The position numbers were made by a program, and so were the translations under genes. This document shows positions 46,908 to 56,252 of a DNA stretch of 64,000 nt, in pieces (position 1 is the first letter of the stretch; each line of letters begins with the position of its first letter). Source of the DNA: Variibacter gotjawalensis (GTDB lineage Bacteria > Pseudomonadota > Alphaproteobacteria > Rhizobiales > Xanthobacteraceae); the NCBI RefSeq assembly GCF_002355335.1, contig NZ_AP014946.1, positions 2,929,501 to 2,993,500 of the forward strand, written 5' to 3'. The notes under the pieces were generated by a model. The model was given only the letters and a program-made list of their open reading frames with translations, was not told the DNA's origin and ran no database searches.

Positions 46908-48080
46908 GTGGATAGGGCCGTCATCGTTTCGACCGCACGCACGCCGATCGGCCGTGCTTATCGTGGCGCTTTCAACAACACGCACGGCGTGGACCTCGGC
47001 GGCCATGTCGTCAAACACGCGGTGCTGCGCGCCGGCCTCGATCCGGCCGACATCGAAGATGTGATCCTCGGCACCGCCATGCCGGAGCGTGCCACCGGTC
47101 AGAACGTCGCCCGCCTTGCCTCCATCCGCGCCGGCCTTCCGGTGACCACCAGTGGCGTCACCGTCAACCGCTTCTGCTCGTCGGGCCTGCAGACCATCGC
47201 GATGGCCGCGCAGCGCGTCATGGCAGGCGAGGGCACCATCGTCGCCGGCGGCCTCGATAGCTGCAGCCTCGTGCAGGATGGCAAGACGGTCGTCGTCAAG
47301 GACGAGTGGATCGTCGAGCACAAGCCCGACCTTTACATGTCGATGATCGAAACGGCCGACAACGTCGCGCAGCGCTACAACGTGACGCGCGAGCAGCAGG
47401 ACGAATACGCGCTCGAAAGCCAGCGCCGCACCGCTGCTGGGCAGCAGGCGCGCCGTTTCGACGCCGAGATCGTGCCGCTTCCGTCGGTGCAGAAGTTCGT
47501 CGACAAGGAGACTAAGGCCGAGAGCTTCCAGCCCGTCACGCTGACGAAGGACGAAGGCAATCGTCCGGAGACGACCGCCGAAGGTCTTGCCGGCTTGAAG
47601 CCCGTTCGCGAAGGCGGCTTCATTACGGCCGGCAATGCGAGCCAGCTGTCGGACGGCGCCTCCGCCTCGGTCATCATGAGCGAGAAGGAAGCCATCCGCC
47701 GCAACATCACGCCGCTTGGCACCTTCGTCGGCTTCGCGATCGCAGGCTGCGAGCCGGACGAGATGGGCATCGGCCCGGTCTTCGCTGTGCCGAAGCTGCT
47801 TAAGCGTTATGGCCTGACGGTCGACGACATCGACATCTGGGAACTCAACGAAGCTTTCGCGAGCCAGTGCCTCTATTCGCGCGACAAGCTCGGCATCGAT
47901 CCGGAAAAGTACAACGTCGACGGCGGCGCGATCTCGATCGGGCATCCGTATGGCATGAGCGGCGCGCGCCTCACCGGCCACGCGCTCATCGAAGGCAAGC
48001 GTCGCGGCGCCAAGCGCGCCGTGGTGACGATGTGCATTGGCGGCGGCATGGGCGCTGCCGGACTGTTCGAAATCAATTGA
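46908..48080 (+). CDS. pimB: Acetyl-CoA acyltransferase (thiolase, PimB-like)
   Basis: A 390-residue thiolase for the last cleavage step of beta-oxidation. The acylated Cys is in [18 protein letters not shown] near 90, the catalytic His is in [16 protein letters not shown], and the second Cys is in [20 protein letters not shown] start at 46908 with AAGGAT upstream gives [17 protein letters not shown], the usual N-terminus. Its position between the PimF-like and dehydrogenase genes supports pimB; fadA-type activity is the broader call. Confidence 0.83.
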   Translation: MDRAVIVSTARTPIGRAYRGAFNNTHGVDLGGHVVKHAVLRAGLDPADIEDVILGTAMPERATGQNVARLASIRAGLPVTTSGVTVNRFCSSGLQTIAMAAQRVMAGEGTIVAGGLDSCSLVQDGKTVVVKDEWIVEHKPDLYMSMIETADNVAQRYNVTREQQDEYALESQRRTAAGQQARRFDAEIVPLPSVQKFVDKETKAESFQPVTLTKDEGNRPETTAEGLAGLKPVREGGFITAGNASQLSDGASASVIMSEKEAIRRNITPLGTFVGFAIAGCEPDEMGIGPVFAVPKLLKRYGLTVDDIDIWELNEAFASQCLYSRDKLGIDPEKYNVDGGAISIGHPYGMSGARLTGHALIEGKRRGAKRAVVTMCIGGGMGAAGLFEIN

Positions 48081-48095
48081 TCGAAGGAGATCCAG

Positions 48096-49295
48096 ATGGA
48101 TCTGCGATTCACACCTGAGGAACTCAAGTTCCGCGACGAGGTGCGTGCTTTCTTCAAGGAGAACCTCCCGGAAGAAACGCGCAAGAAGCTCGAAGCCGGC
48201 GAGCACAACGGCAAGCAGGCCATCGTCGATTGGCAACGCGCGCTGAACAAGAAGGGCTGGGCGGTTTTCCAGTGGCCCGTCGAATACGGCGGCACCGGTT
48301 GGACACCGACGCAGCAGTACATCTTCCTCGAAGAGATGCAGACCGCACCGGCACCGCCGCCGCTGCCGTTCGGCGTCAACATGGTTGGCCCGGTCATCTA
48401 CACATTCGGCAGCGAAGAGCAGAAGAAGAAGTTTCTGCCGCGCATCGCCAACATCGACGACTGGTGGTGCCAGGGCTTCTCGGAGCCGGGCGCAGGCTCC
48501 GATCTTGCCGGTCTCAAGACCACCGCGAAGCGCGACGGCGACCACTACATCGTCAACGGTCAGAAGACCTGGACGACGCTCGCGCAGCACGCCGACTGGA
48601 TCTTCATGCTCGTCCGCACCGACTCGGCGGCGAAGAAGCAGGAAGGCATTTCGTTCCTGCTCATCGACATGAAGACGCCGGGCATCACGGTGCGCCCGAT
48701 CCAGACGATCGACGGCGGCCACGAGGTCAACGAAGTGTTCTTCGACGACGTCCGCGTACCGGTCGAAAATCTTGTCGGCCAGGAGAACAAGGGCTGGGAC
48801 TACGCGAAGTTCTTGCTCTCCAACGAGCGCGTCAACATTGCGCGCGTCGGCGCGACGAAGCAGCGTATCCGCCGTATCAAGGAGCTCGCCTCGCTTGAGT
48901 TCGACGGTGAGGATCGCGTCATCGACAATCCGCGCTTCCGCGAGAAACTCGCGGCAGTCGAGATCGAACTCAAAGCGCTCGAGATGACGCAGCTCCGCGT
49001 CGTTGCGGGTGAAGCTAAACGCGGTAAGGGCAAGCCCGATCCGGCGTCCTCGATCCTGAAGATCAAGGGCTCGGAACTGCAGCAGGCAACGACCGAGCTT
49101 CTCGTCGAAGTTATCGGCCCGTACGCGCTGCCGTTCGAACCCGAACACGAGGACGGTTGGAACGAGCCGCCGGTCGGTCCGGAATACGCAGCGCCGCTCG
49201 CGCCGCAGTATTTCAATTATCGCAAGACGTCGATCTACGGCGGCTCCAACGAGATTCAGAAGAACATCATCGCGAAGGCGGTGTTGGGACTTTGA
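48096..49295 (+). CDS. pimC: Acyl-CoA dehydrogenase, pimeloyl-CoA dehydrogenase large-subunit type
   Basis: A 399-residue FAD-dependent acyl-CoA dehydrogenase. WWCQGFSEPGAGSDLAGLKT and QKTWTTLAQHADWIF are the substrate/FAD-binding regions, and the end IYGGSNEIQKNIIAKAVLGL is typical. The N-terminus MDLRFTPEELKFRDEVRAF and EYGGTGWTPTQQYIFLEEMQ match proteins annotated as pimeloyl-CoA dehydrogenase large subunit in Bradyrhizobiaceae. GAAGGAG lies upstream at ideal spacing. The partner gene follows after a repeat-filled gap. Confidence 0.82.
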   Translation: MDLRFTPEELKFRDEVRAFFKENLPEETRKKLEAGEHNGKQAIVDWQRALNKKGWAVFQWPVEYGGTGWTPTQQYIFLEEMQTAPAPPPLPFGVNMVGPVIYTFGSEEQKKKFLPRIANIDDWWCQGFSEPGAGSDLAGLKTTAKRDGDHYIVNGQKTWTTLAQHADWIFMLVRTDSAAKKQEGISFLLIDMKTPGITVRPIQTIDGGHEVNEVFFDDVRVPVENLVGQENKGWDYAKFLLSNERVNIARVGATKQRIRRIKELASLEFDGEDRVIDNPRFREKLAAVEIELKALEMTQLRVVAGEAKRGKGKPDPASSILKIKGSELQQATTELLVEVIGPYALPFEPEHEDGWNEPPVGPEYAAPLAPQYFNYRKTSIYGGSNEIQKNIIAKAVLGL

Positions 49296-49303
49296 CGCCT
49301 CGG

Positions 49304-49442
49304 CCCTCCTTCGAGACGGCGCCGCCGGCTTTGCCGGCGGGCGCCTCCTCAGGATGAGGGGAAACGTACAGCTTTTCTTCCGCCCTCATCCTGAGGAGCC
49401 CGAGTCGGCGCAGCCGACCGGGCGTCTCGAAGGACGAGGGAC
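49304..49442. repeat. Palindromic repeat, gtcatcctgaggagc family, inside the pim-like operon
   Basis: ccctccttcgagacggcgcc at the left and ggcgtctcgaaggacgaggg at the right are largely complementary; cctcaggatgagg and ctcatcctgagg form the inner arms. It fills most of the 185-bp gap between the two dehydrogenase genes. Confidence 0.82.
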
Positions 49443-49480
49443 GGCCCGCTTCAAATTTGTATCGCTAGGTAACCGCCTCA

Positions 49481-50638
49481 ATGGATTTCGATCTCAACGA
49501 AGAGCAGAGCATGCTCAAGGACAGCGTCGATAAACTGCTGTCCAACCGCTACGACTTCGACGCGCGCAAGAAGCACGCGAAACACGCCGAAGGCTTCAGC
49601 CCGGAAATCTGGACGCAGCTCGCCGAACTCGGCGTGCTCGCAATCCCGTTCGCCGAAGAACACGGCGGCCTCGGCGGCGGCGCTGTCGAGACGATGATCG
49701 TTATGGAGTCGATCGGTCGCTCGCTCGTCCTCGAGCCCTATTTCGCGACCGTCATCCTCGGCGGCGGCATCGTGAACACGGCCGGCAGCGATGCGCAGAA
49801 GGGCGAAATCCTTCCGGCCGTCGCCGACGGTTCGTTGCGCCTTGCCTTCGCGCATGCGGAGCGTCAGTCGCGCTACAACATCTTCGACGTCAAGACGACC
49901 GCGAAGAAGTCCGGCGACGGCTGGGTGATTGATGGAGAAAAAGCCCTCGTGCTGCACGGCGACAGCGCGCAGAAGTTGATCGTCAGCGCCCGCACGGCCG
50001 GCGGCCAGCGCGACGAGGATGGCCTGAGCCTCTTCATCGTCGATGCGGGTGCCAAGGGCGTTTCGCGCCGTGGCTTCCCGACGCAGGACATGCAGCGCGG
50101 TGCCGAGATCACGCTCGCGGGCGTGCAGGTTGGTGCGGACGCACTGATCGGCGAGGCCGGCAAGGCCGGCCCGGTCATCGCGCAGGTTATCGACGCAGCC
50201 ATCGCGGCGCTTTGCTCCGAAGCCGTCGGCGCAATGGAAGCGATGCACAAGGAAACGATCGAGTATCTCAAGACGCGCAAGCAGTTCGGCGTCGCGATCG
50301 GCCAGTTCCAAGTGCTGCAGCATCGTGGAGCCGAGATGTTCGTCGCGCTCGAACAGGCGCGCAGCATGGCTTACTACGCGACCATGATGGCATCCGAGAA
50401 AGACGCAGCCGAGCGCCACAAGGCGATCGCGGCCGCGAAGGTGCAGATCGGCCGCTCCGGCAAATTCATCGGCCAGAATGCCGTGCAGCTGCATGGCGGC
50501 GTCGGCATGACGATGGAGCTCAAGGTCGGCCACTACTTCAAGCGCATGACGATGATCGACCTCGCGTTCGGCGATGCCGACCATCACCTCGCTTACGTCG
50601 CGGCTCAGCCCGGCGGCTTGCTGCCCGCATCGCTTTAG
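49481..50638 (+). CDS. pimD: Acyl-CoA dehydrogenase, pimeloyl-CoA dehydrogenase small-subunit type
   Basis: A 385-residue acyl-CoA dehydrogenase homolog paired with the preceding one. The N-terminus MDFDLNEEQSMLKDSVDKLL and ETMIVMESIGRSLVLEPYFA match proteins called pimeloyl-CoA dehydrogenase small subunit. EYLKTRKQFGVAIGQFQVLQ and QLHGGVGMTMELKVGHYFKR form the FAD/tetramer region. In such heteromeric pairs one subunit may lack a catalytic Glu; I cannot decide that from sequence alone. The gap to the previous gene contains a repeat, so it may have its own promoter. Confidence 0.8.
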   Translation: MDFDLNEEQSMLKDSVDKLLSNRYDFDARKKHAKHAEGFSPEIWTQLAELGVLAIPFAEEHGGLGGGAVETMIVMESIGRSLVLEPYFATVILGGGIVNTAGSDAQKGEILPAVADGSLRLAFAHAERQSRYNIFDVKTTAKKSGDGWVIDGEKALVLHGDSAQKLIVSARTAGGQRDEDGLSLFIVDAGAKGVSRRGFPTQDMQRGAEITLAGVQVGADALIGEAGKAGPVIAQVIDAAIAALCSEAVGAMEAMHKETIEYLKTRKQFGVAIGQFQVLQHRGAEMFVALEQARSMAYYATMMASEKDAAERHKAIAAAKVQIGRSGKFIGQNAVQLHGGVGMTMELKVGHYFKRMTMIDLAFGDADHHLAYVAAQPGGLLPASL

Positions 50639-50726
50639 GCTTTCCGGGCCTCGATCCTGCGACACGCCGCCGGGTCGCTCCGTGACCCGTCGGCTTTTCC
50701 GGTCGCGGATAACTGCCGAAGTGGTC

Positions 50727-50787
50727 CGCCCTCATCCTGAGGAGGCCTTCGGCGCAGCCGATGGGCCGTCTCGAAGGACGAGGGCGG
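50727..50787. repeat. Palindromic repeat, gtcatcctgaggagc family, short copy
   Basis: ccgccctcatcctgaggagg and the closing gtctcgaaggacgagggcgg: ends complementary, centre ggcgcagccgatgggcc. Located between the second dehydrogenase gene and the SDR gene. Confidence 0.8.
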
Positions 50788-50817
50788 CCTCCAAAACACG
50801 ACAGAGGAACGCTCGAG

Positions 50818-51582
50818 ATGAAAAACCCCTTCGACCTCACCGGCAAAGTCGCCATCGTCACCGGATCGAGCCGCGGCATCGGCCGCGCGATTGCCGAAAC
50901 CCTCGCGGCACACGGCGCGAAGGTCGTGGTGTCCAGCCGCAAGGCCGAGGCTTGTCGGGAGGTTGCGGACGGCATCAATAAATCCGGCGGCGAAGCCATC
51001 GTCATCCCGTGCAACATCTCGCGCCGCAATGAAGTCGAAGCGCTTGTCGCCGAAACCGAGAAGAAGTGGGGCAAGATCGACGTCCTTGTCTGCAACGCAG
51101 CCGTGAACCCTTATTACGGCCCGATGTCCGGCCTCTCGGACGAAGCCTTCGACAAGATCATGGGCTCGAACGTGAAGAGCAACCTCTGGCTCTGCAACCT
51201 CGTGATGCCCGGCATGGCTTCGCGCGGCGGCGGCTCGGTCGTGATCGTCTCGTCGATCGGCGGCCTGCGCGGCAGCGAAGTGATCGGCATGTATTGCGTG
51301 TCGAAGGCGGCCGACTTCGCGCTCGCGCGTTCGCTCGCTTTGGAATGGGGCCCGAAAAACGTCCGCATCAACTGCATCGCGCCCGGTTTGGTTCAGACCG
51401 ACTTTGCAAAGGCGCTATGGGAAGACAAAGAGATGCGCTCGGCCCGCGAAGCCGAAACGCCGCTCCGCCGCATCGGCCAGCCGAACGAAATCGCACCGGC
51501 CGCAGCCTACCTCGCTTCCGACGCCTCGACCTTCATGACCGGTCAGGTGATGGTCATCGACGGCGGTGTGACGATTAACTGA
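50818..51582 (+). CDS. Short-chain dehydrogenase/reductase
   Basis: A 254-residue classical SDR. The cofactor motif is VAIVTGSSRGIGRAIAETLA and NAG appears as VCNAAVNPYYG. SSIGG is followed by the catalytic YCVSK (Tyr-x-x-x-Lys), and the C-terminal ASDASTFMTGQVMVIDGG is the standard tail. Basic residues after the second strand (VVSSRKAEAC) favour NADP(H). Its position at the end of the acyl-CoA cluster suggests a role in the same degradation pathway, but the substrate is not evident. A palindromic repeat precedes it, with AGAGGAA just upstream of the ATG. Confidence 0.88.
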   Translation: MKNPFDLTGKVAIVTGSSRGIGRAIAETLAAHGAKVVVSSRKAEACREVADGINKSGGEAIVIPCNISRRNEVEALVAETEKKWGKIDVLVCNAAVNPYYGPMSGLSDEAFDKIMGSNVKSNLWLCNLVMPGMASRGGGSVVIVSSIGGLRGSEVIGMYCVSKAADFALARSLALEWGPKNVRINCIAPGLVQTDFAKALWEDKEMRSAREAETPLRRIGQPNEIAPAAAYLASDASTFMTGQVMVIDGGVTIN

Positions 51583-51650
51583 GTGGCCGGTCACTGCTGA
51601 CCACTACACGGCCAATGGCTGCGTCATTGACTGGTCAATGCGACCCTATT

Positions 51651-53045
51651 TCACCCCAAGTGAAAATACAGCGTCGCGATTCCGAGGAACGAGAAGAAGC
51701 CGACGACGTCCGTAATCGTCGTCACGAACGGCCCTGACGACACCGCCGGATCGACGCCGAGTTTCTCCAGCCCGAGCGGGATCAAGATCCCCCCGAGCCC
51801 TGCGGCCGTCAGCACCGTGATGACGGCGAGCGCCATCACGACGAAGAGGCCGGGGTTCGAGAAGACGAAGGCCGCGCAGCTTCCCATGATCAGCGCGAAG
51901 GCGAGGCCGTTGAGCGCGCCGACGGAAACTTCACGTCGGATGATGCGCCACGCGTTGCTGCGTCCAAGTTCCTGTGTCGCGAGCGCGCGCACCGCGACCG
52001 TCATCGTCTGCGTGCCCGCATTGCCGCCCATCGACGCAACGATCGGCATCAGCACGGCCAGCGCCACCATCTTCTCCAGCGAACCTTCGAAGCGCGAGAT
52101 GACGAAGGCCGAAAGAAACGCCGTGAGCATGTTCGCAAATAGCCACGGAAAGCGGCTGCGCGCTGTGTAAAGCACGCTGTCGGAAAGTTCTTCGGCAGAG
52201 CGCACGCCGCCGAGTGCTTTCAAGTCTTCGTCGGCTTCGTCCTCGATCACGTCGACGACGTCGTCGACCGTCATCACACCGACAAGACGCCCGTCATCGT
52301 CGACCACTGGCGCGGCGATCAAGTCGTAGCGTTCGAAGAAGCGCGCGACTTCTTCCTGATCGTCCGTCGCGTGCACGGAGCGGTGATTTTTGTCGACCAG
52401 CTCCGAAATCGATATCGGGCGTTTCGTCCGCAGCAGACGGTCGAGCGATACGGTACCAATGAGTTTATGCGCCGGATCGACGACGTAGATTTCGTAAAAG
52501 CGCTCCGGCAGATCGTCGGTCTCGCGCATGTGATCGATCGTCTGTCCGACGGTCCAGAACGGTGCGACCGAGATGAACTCGGTCTGCATGCGGCGGCCAG
52601 CCGACTCTTCCGGATAGAGCAGACTGCGCTCGAGCGCGACGCGCTCCGGCGCCGGCAGTTTGTCGAGAATCTCGGTCTGCTCGTCGCGCGTCAGATCTTC
52701 GAGGAGGTAGACGGCATCGTCCGAGTCGAGCTCGGCAACGCCCGCCGCGACCGTTTCGGGCTCTAGCTCATCGAGGATTTCTTCGCGGATCGCGTCGTCG
52801 ACCTGCGTCAGCGCAGTGAAATCGAAGGCCGAGCCCATGAGCTCGACGAGGCGAGGGCGCAGGTCCGGATCGAGCGCTTCGATGAGGTCGCCGGAATCGG
52901 ATTCGTGCAGATCGCCGACCGCGCGGAGAACGAGGTCCTTTTCGCCGCTCTCGATGGCCGTTGTGACGCGCTCGACGAATGCGCTGAGCAGGGCGCCTTC
53001 CGCGTCGCGGATGGGCAGCGCTTTGGTTTCTGCCTCTGCGGCCAT
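51651..53045 (-). CDS. mgtE: MgtE-type magnesium transporter
   Basis: A 464-residue Mg2+ channel/transporter. The MgtE N domain (about 30-150, with VAELDSDDAVYLLEDLTRDE), two CBS domains (LIGTVSLDRLL, then LVGVMTVDDVVDVIEDEADE) that gate in response to Mg2+, and a five-helix membrane domain (FVISRFEGSLEKMVALAVLM, VASMGGNAGTQTMTVAVRAL) are in the normal order. The P-A/GGNAGTQ motif forms the pore region. No riboswitch-like leader is evident upstream. Confidence 0.95.
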   Translation of the reverse strand: MAAEAETKALPIRDAEGALLSAFVERVTTAIESGEKDLVLRAVGDLHESDSGDLIEALDPDLRPRLVELMGSAFDFTALTQVDDAIREEILDELEPETVAAGVAELDSDDAVYLLEDLTRDEQTEILDKLPAPERVALERSLLYPEESAGRRMQTEFISVAPFWTVGQTIDHMRETDDLPERFYEIYVVDPAHKLIGTVSLDRLLRTKRPISISELVDKNHRSVHATDDQEEVARFFERYDLIAAPVVDDDGRLVGVMTVDDVVDVIEDEADEDLKALGGVRSAEELSDSVLYTARSRFPWLFANMLTAFLSAFVISRFEGSLEKMVALAVLMPIVASMGGNAGTQTMTVAVRALATQELGRSNAWRIIRREVSVGALNGLAFALIMGSCAAFVFSNPGLFVVMALAVITVLTAAGLGGILIPLGLEKLGVDPAVSSGPFVTTITDVVGFFSFLGIATLYFHLG

Positions 53046-53229
53046 CGGCGCCTCGTCATCTGAGGGGTAAATCGAAGATACAATAGGGCGTTACGGTGAG
53101 TTTATGACCCACGCGTGACGTTTGGGAAATCGGCCGATCTGGCTCGATTCGCAACCGGATTTATCGTTTTGTCGCGAGGATTTCATCGCCCCATCGGGGC
53201 AAGCCTACCGGGGTGTCCCAGGAAGGCTT

Positions 53230-53314
53230 GGTGCGGCCGAGAGGACTCGAACCTCCACGGTGTTACCCACTGCCACCTCAAGGCAGCGCGTCTACCAATT
53301 CCGCCACGGCCGCA
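53230..53314 (-). tRNA. tRNA-Leu (GAG)
   Basis: Read on the minus strand the gene begins GCGGCCGTGGCGGAATTGGT, has anticodon stem CTGCC/GGCAG with loop TTGAGGT (anticodon GAG), a long variable arm (TGGGTAACACCG), the T-loop GGTTCGAGTCC, and acceptor end CGGCCGCA with CCA encoded. The 7-bp acceptor stem pairs perfectly. The class II variable arm and G18-G19 D-loop confirm Leu. Confidence 0.97.
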
Positions 53315-53441
53315 AGCCAGTCCAGCAGGCGAACCCGCTAAGGCCGCGTGCATGTAACAAATCGATGCCGGGGGTACAAGGCTGAAAGCCGAAAAACTTG
53401 CGCCCATTGACGGAAGCGGAAACGCACGCGACATCAGAGCG

Positions 53442-54152
53442 ATGAACGTCCGCGCCGACCTCACCGTTGGGATGCGGGCCACGCCCGATGCGCCGCCCGT
53501 GGAGTGGCTTATCAGCGAGGCCGCGCAGGACTATGCGGAGGCCGTGCGCTTCATGGAGGCCCGTGCCGAGGCCATTGCGGCTGGGGAGGCCTCGGAACTC
53601 GTCTGGCTGCTTGAACACCCGCCGCTCTACACGGCCGGCACCAGCGCGCATGACGAGGACCTCAGCCTGGCGCCGTTCCCGGTCCATCGCAGCGGACGGG
53701 GCGGGCAGGCGACCTATCACGGGCCCGGCCAGCGCGTCGCTTATTTGATGCTCGACCTTAAGCGCCGTGGCCCCGACGTTCGCCGCTACGTCGCGACGTT
53801 GGAAGCATGGCTGATCGCGACGCTGGGCGCGTTCAACGTGCGTGGCGAACGCCGTGAGGATCGCGTCGGCGTCTGGGTGCGACGGCCTGAGAAAGGCGAG
53901 GGGCGCGAGGACAAAATCGCCGCTATTGGCGTGCGTGTGCGGCGCTGGGTAACGATGCACGGCATCAGCCTCAACGTCGATCCGGACCTGGCGCACTTCG
54001 ACGGCATCGTGCCGTGCGGCGTCACCGATCCGCGCCACGGCGTCACCAGCCTCACTGATTTGGGATTGCCGGTGACGCTGGCCGACGCTGACCTCGCGCT
54101 ACGTGCGTCGTTTGAGCCGCTGTTTGGACCGGCTGTCGACGCTAAGCCGTAG
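53442..54152 (+). CDS. lipB: Octanoyltransferase LipB
   Basis: A 236-residue enzyme that moves octanoyl groups from acyl carrier protein to lipoyl domains. [20 protein letters not shown] is the family signature; the catalytic pair is the Lys in [18 protein letters not shown] and the Cys in [27 protein letters not shown] is also conserved. Its 3' end overlaps that of the convergent acylphosphatase gene by 11 bp. Confidence 0.95.
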   Translation: MNVRADLTVGMRATPDAPPVEWLISEAAQDYAEAVRFMEARAEAIAAGEASELVWLLEHPPLYTAGTSAHDEDLSLAPFPVHRSGRGGQATYHGPGQRVAYLMLDLKRRGPDVRRYVATLEAWLIATLGAFNVRGERREDRVGVWVRRPEKGEGREDKIAAIGVRVRRWVTMHGISLNVDPDLAHFDGIVPCGVTDPRHGVTSLTDLGLPVTLADADLALRASFEPLFGPAVDAKP

Positions 54153-54432
54153 GCAGCATCTCGAATCTGCCATCGCCGGCGAGCCGCAAGACTTCTGAAG
54201 CCGGTGTGTCTTCCTCGATCGCATCGACCCGCGCCATCGGCGGCCCGCTGCGCATCGCGCCGATCATCGCCCGAACGCTCGTCTCGTCACCAACGAGCAA
54301 TGCCTCGACGCTTCCGTCACGCCGGTTGCGAACGAAGCCAGTCAGACCACGCGCCGCTGCTTCGTCTGCCGTCCACGCCCGATAACCGACGCCCTGGACG
54401 CGGCCACGCACGAACACATGCACACGCGTCAT
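54142..54432 (-). CDS. Acylphosphatase
   Basis: A 96-residue acylphosphatase hydrolysing acyl phosphates. The signature [20 protein letters not shown] holds the catalytic Arg, and the catalytic Asn is in [20 protein letters not shown]. It overlaps the DUF805 gene by 4 bp (ATGA), indicating co-translation, and overlaps lipB at the other end. Confidence 0.93.
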   Translation of the reverse strand: MTRVHVFVRGRVQGVGYRAWTADEAAARGLTGFVRNRRDGSVEALLVGDETSVRAMIGAMRSGPPMARVDAIEEDTPASEVLRLAGDGRFEMLPTA

Positions 54433-54974
54433 TGCGGCACGCTCGTCGCGATCTGCGGAACGAGACTGCGCCGCGTGCCGACCCAGATCGTGAATGCAAT
54501 CGCCATCAGGCTCGGCCCGAACATCACGAACAGCAAACCGAGCACGATCGGTGTCATCCCGGAAGGATCGATGATGCCGAACAAGATACTGCCCACCGCA
54601 ATGAGAATATAGAACGCAAACGTGCTGCCGGCGACGCCGCCTTCAACGCCGGTCCTGCCGTTTTGCAAAAGCAGGAACACGGTCATCCCGACGATGAGAA
54701 CCATCATGAAGATCGCGAACAGAATGGTGAGCACTGTCACGGGCCATTGCGCCAAACCGGCGTCGCGCAGTCGTTTGGTGTGGATTGCGTTCCACGCCCA
54801 GAGCAGAGGAATTTGCGAGAGCGCGAACGGAATGGTCGAGGCTTTCGATGCAACAGCGCCCGACAACAGAGTCTGCGATGCGAGTCCCGCGACATAGACG
54901 CCAAGCACCGCATACCAAAACGGCGCCTGGGCGAGCGTGCCGTCACGCTTGAAGAGGATATTGAGCCAGTCCAT
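54429..54974 (-). CDS. DUF805 membrane protein
   Basis: A 181-residue integral membrane protein with about four TM helices (PFWYAVLGVYVAGLASQTLL, VTVLTILFAIFMMVLIVGMT, AFYILIAVGSILFGIIDPSG, MFGPSLMAIAFTIWVG). RDAGLAQWPV matches the conserved R-x-x-D/N-x-G-x-x-x-W pattern of DUF805. Function unknown. Translationally coupled to acylphosphatase. Confidence 0.8.
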   Translation of the reverse strand: MDWLNILFKRDGTLAQAPFWYAVLGVYVAGLASQTLLSGAVASKASTIPFALSQIPLLWAWNAIHTKRLRDAGLAQWPVTVLTILFAIFMMVLIVGMTVFLLLQNGRTGVEGGVAGSTFAFYILIAVGSILFGIIDPSGMTPIVLGLLFVMFGPSLMAIAFTIWVGTRRSLVPQIATSVPQ

Positions 54975-55025
54975 TCGCGCTGCCTTGTTTCGGCAGCACT
55001 CTACCAGAGCGGGCGCGAGTTACTA

Positions 55026-55886
55026 TCAATGCGCGGAAACGGTCAGCGCTTTCACCACGCGCGGAGCCCATCGGCCGGCAACGACCGATGCCGTTACGAC
55101 GCCGACCAAAATACTCGTTGTCAGAAGAACAGCAGCCGCGCCGAATCGTCGCGCGGGGCGGTCGATCGTTTCCCACTTACGGATAATCCACTCCGCTACG
55201 ATCAGATTGGGAACGTAAAAGAAGAAGTTCATGATCTGGTCGAACCACCCCGTGAACGTGCTCGTGTGTCCGACGTGGCGCAAACCGGCGAGATACCAAA
55301 GGCCGTATTCCATCCGGTAAACCCATGAGCCTATCGCCAGGGCGAAGAGCCGAATGGCCCAGGTGCGGTGAAGCTCGGTCCGGCGTGCCCGCGCGTAGGT
55401 GAAGGTGCGCTCTGCGGCGACTAGGATCAGCACCCCCGAGATGCCGAATGCAAACGTCATGGGAGGGCCGCCGACAGTCCCTTTGACGAGTGTAAAAGTG
55501 AGGCCGACCACACCAACGATCACCGCGAGCAGAACGTAGAGACGCCCAGCGCAGCGATGCAGCAGCGAAACCGTGCCTCGCGGCCGCGTTAGCAGCTGAA
55601 TCGGTCCAAGCAGAAGAATCCCTGCGCCCGATAGCAAATGCGTTGCCATGAAAAGTGTCGTCAACGGCGTCGCCGCGTCGAAAAGACCAGGATGCCCGGC
55701 GTTCCAGAGTGTAGCGTGGCCGCGAAAAAAACTGCCGCCGAAGTAGAGTAGGATGTAGGTTGCGAAGAACGCTCCGCTCATCCATGTCGTCGCGACAAGG
55801 AGCGTGAGGCTCCATCGCAATGCGGATCTAGAAAACCAACCTGCAAGGCCTGCGTCGCTTGCTTGTCGTTCTTTTTCGACGGTCAT
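55026..55886 (-). CDS. DUF2306-like predicted membrane protein
   Basis: A 286-residue protein with about seven TM helices, e.g. WSLTLLVATTWMSGAFFATY, HLLSGAGILLLGPIQLL, YVLLAVIVGVVGLTFTLVKG and FAFGISGVLILVAAERTF. The histidines in ATHLLSG, LLHRCAGRLYVLLA and ELHRTWAIRLFAL, spaced among the helices, recall haem-binding membrane families and the DUF2306 pattern (HRxxGrlY). No function is established. It follows the repeat-free gap after DUF805 on the same strand. Confidence 0.7.
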   Translation of the reverse strand: MTVEKERQASDAGLAGWFSRSALRWSLTLLVATTWMSGAFFATYILLYFGGSFFRGHATLWNAGHPGLFDAATPLTTLFMATHLLSGAGILLLGPIQLLTRPRGTVSLLHRCAGRLYVLLAVIVGVVGLTFTLVKGTVGGPPMTFAFGISGVLILVAAERTFTYARARRTELHRTWAIRLFALAIGSWVYRMEYGLWYLAGLRHVGHTSTFTGWFDQIMNFFFYVPNLIVAEWIIRKWETIDRPARRFGAAAVLLTTSILVGVVTASVVAGRWAPRVVKALTVSAH

Positions 55887-56001
55887 AGAGCAGCCAGCGT
55901 CGCGTCATGCGACATGGCCTTCTATGAGGTCGAAGCCGCGACGAAAACGCAGCTAGAGTAGCGAGAGCGTGGCGGGCGACTACGCCTGGTTGCGATTGCG
56001 C

Positions 56002-56199
56002 TTAAATCTGCTCCTCGCGGGCCGGCTGATCTTTCACCAATAGCTTGGCGTCGTCGCTACCGCGATCTGCCGCGTCTTCGAAGCTTTCGAGCGGCTTGGC
56101 ATCGCCTTGCTTCTGCAGCACCTGCTGCTGTGTAGCGGGCCGCTCGCCGGTCGGCGAAACGCTGCTGGTCTTTTCCTTGCGCGGACGCTTCGGCGCCAT
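56002..56199 (-). CDS. Small hydrophilic protein downstream of phaC
   Basis: A 65-residue charged protein (MAPKRPRKEKTSSVSPTGER, then a Gln/Lys/Asp-rich body ending PAREEQI). No domain is recognised; composition predicts disorder. A strong GGGAGG site precedes ATG 56199. It lies 53 bp after phaC on the same strand and is probably co-transcribed. A role at the polyhydroxybutyrate granule is possible but only inferred from position. Confidence 0.65.
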   Translation of the reverse strand: MAPKRPRKEKTSSVSPTGERPATQQQVLQKQGDAKPLESFEDAADRGSDDAKLLVKDQPAREEQI

Positions 56200-56252
56200 A
56201 AGTCCCTCCCGGTTGCTCGGGAAGCAACGTCCGGGCGCCGGTGCCGGTTCCG

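Noticed and set aside
44528-49148. Long minus-strand frames (768 and 779 codons) opposite the pim-like genes
   Set aside because: Both lie fully antisense to well-supported beta-oxidation enzymes and have low-complexity composition.
52964-53110. Mg2+ riboswitch upstream of mgtE
   Set aside because: No M-box-like pairing or conserved core is visible; the upstream gap is short and unstructured by eye.
53115-53385. Two short plus-strand frames around 53.1-53.4 kb
   Set aside because: They overlap the tRNA-Leu gene on the other strand and have no coding features.
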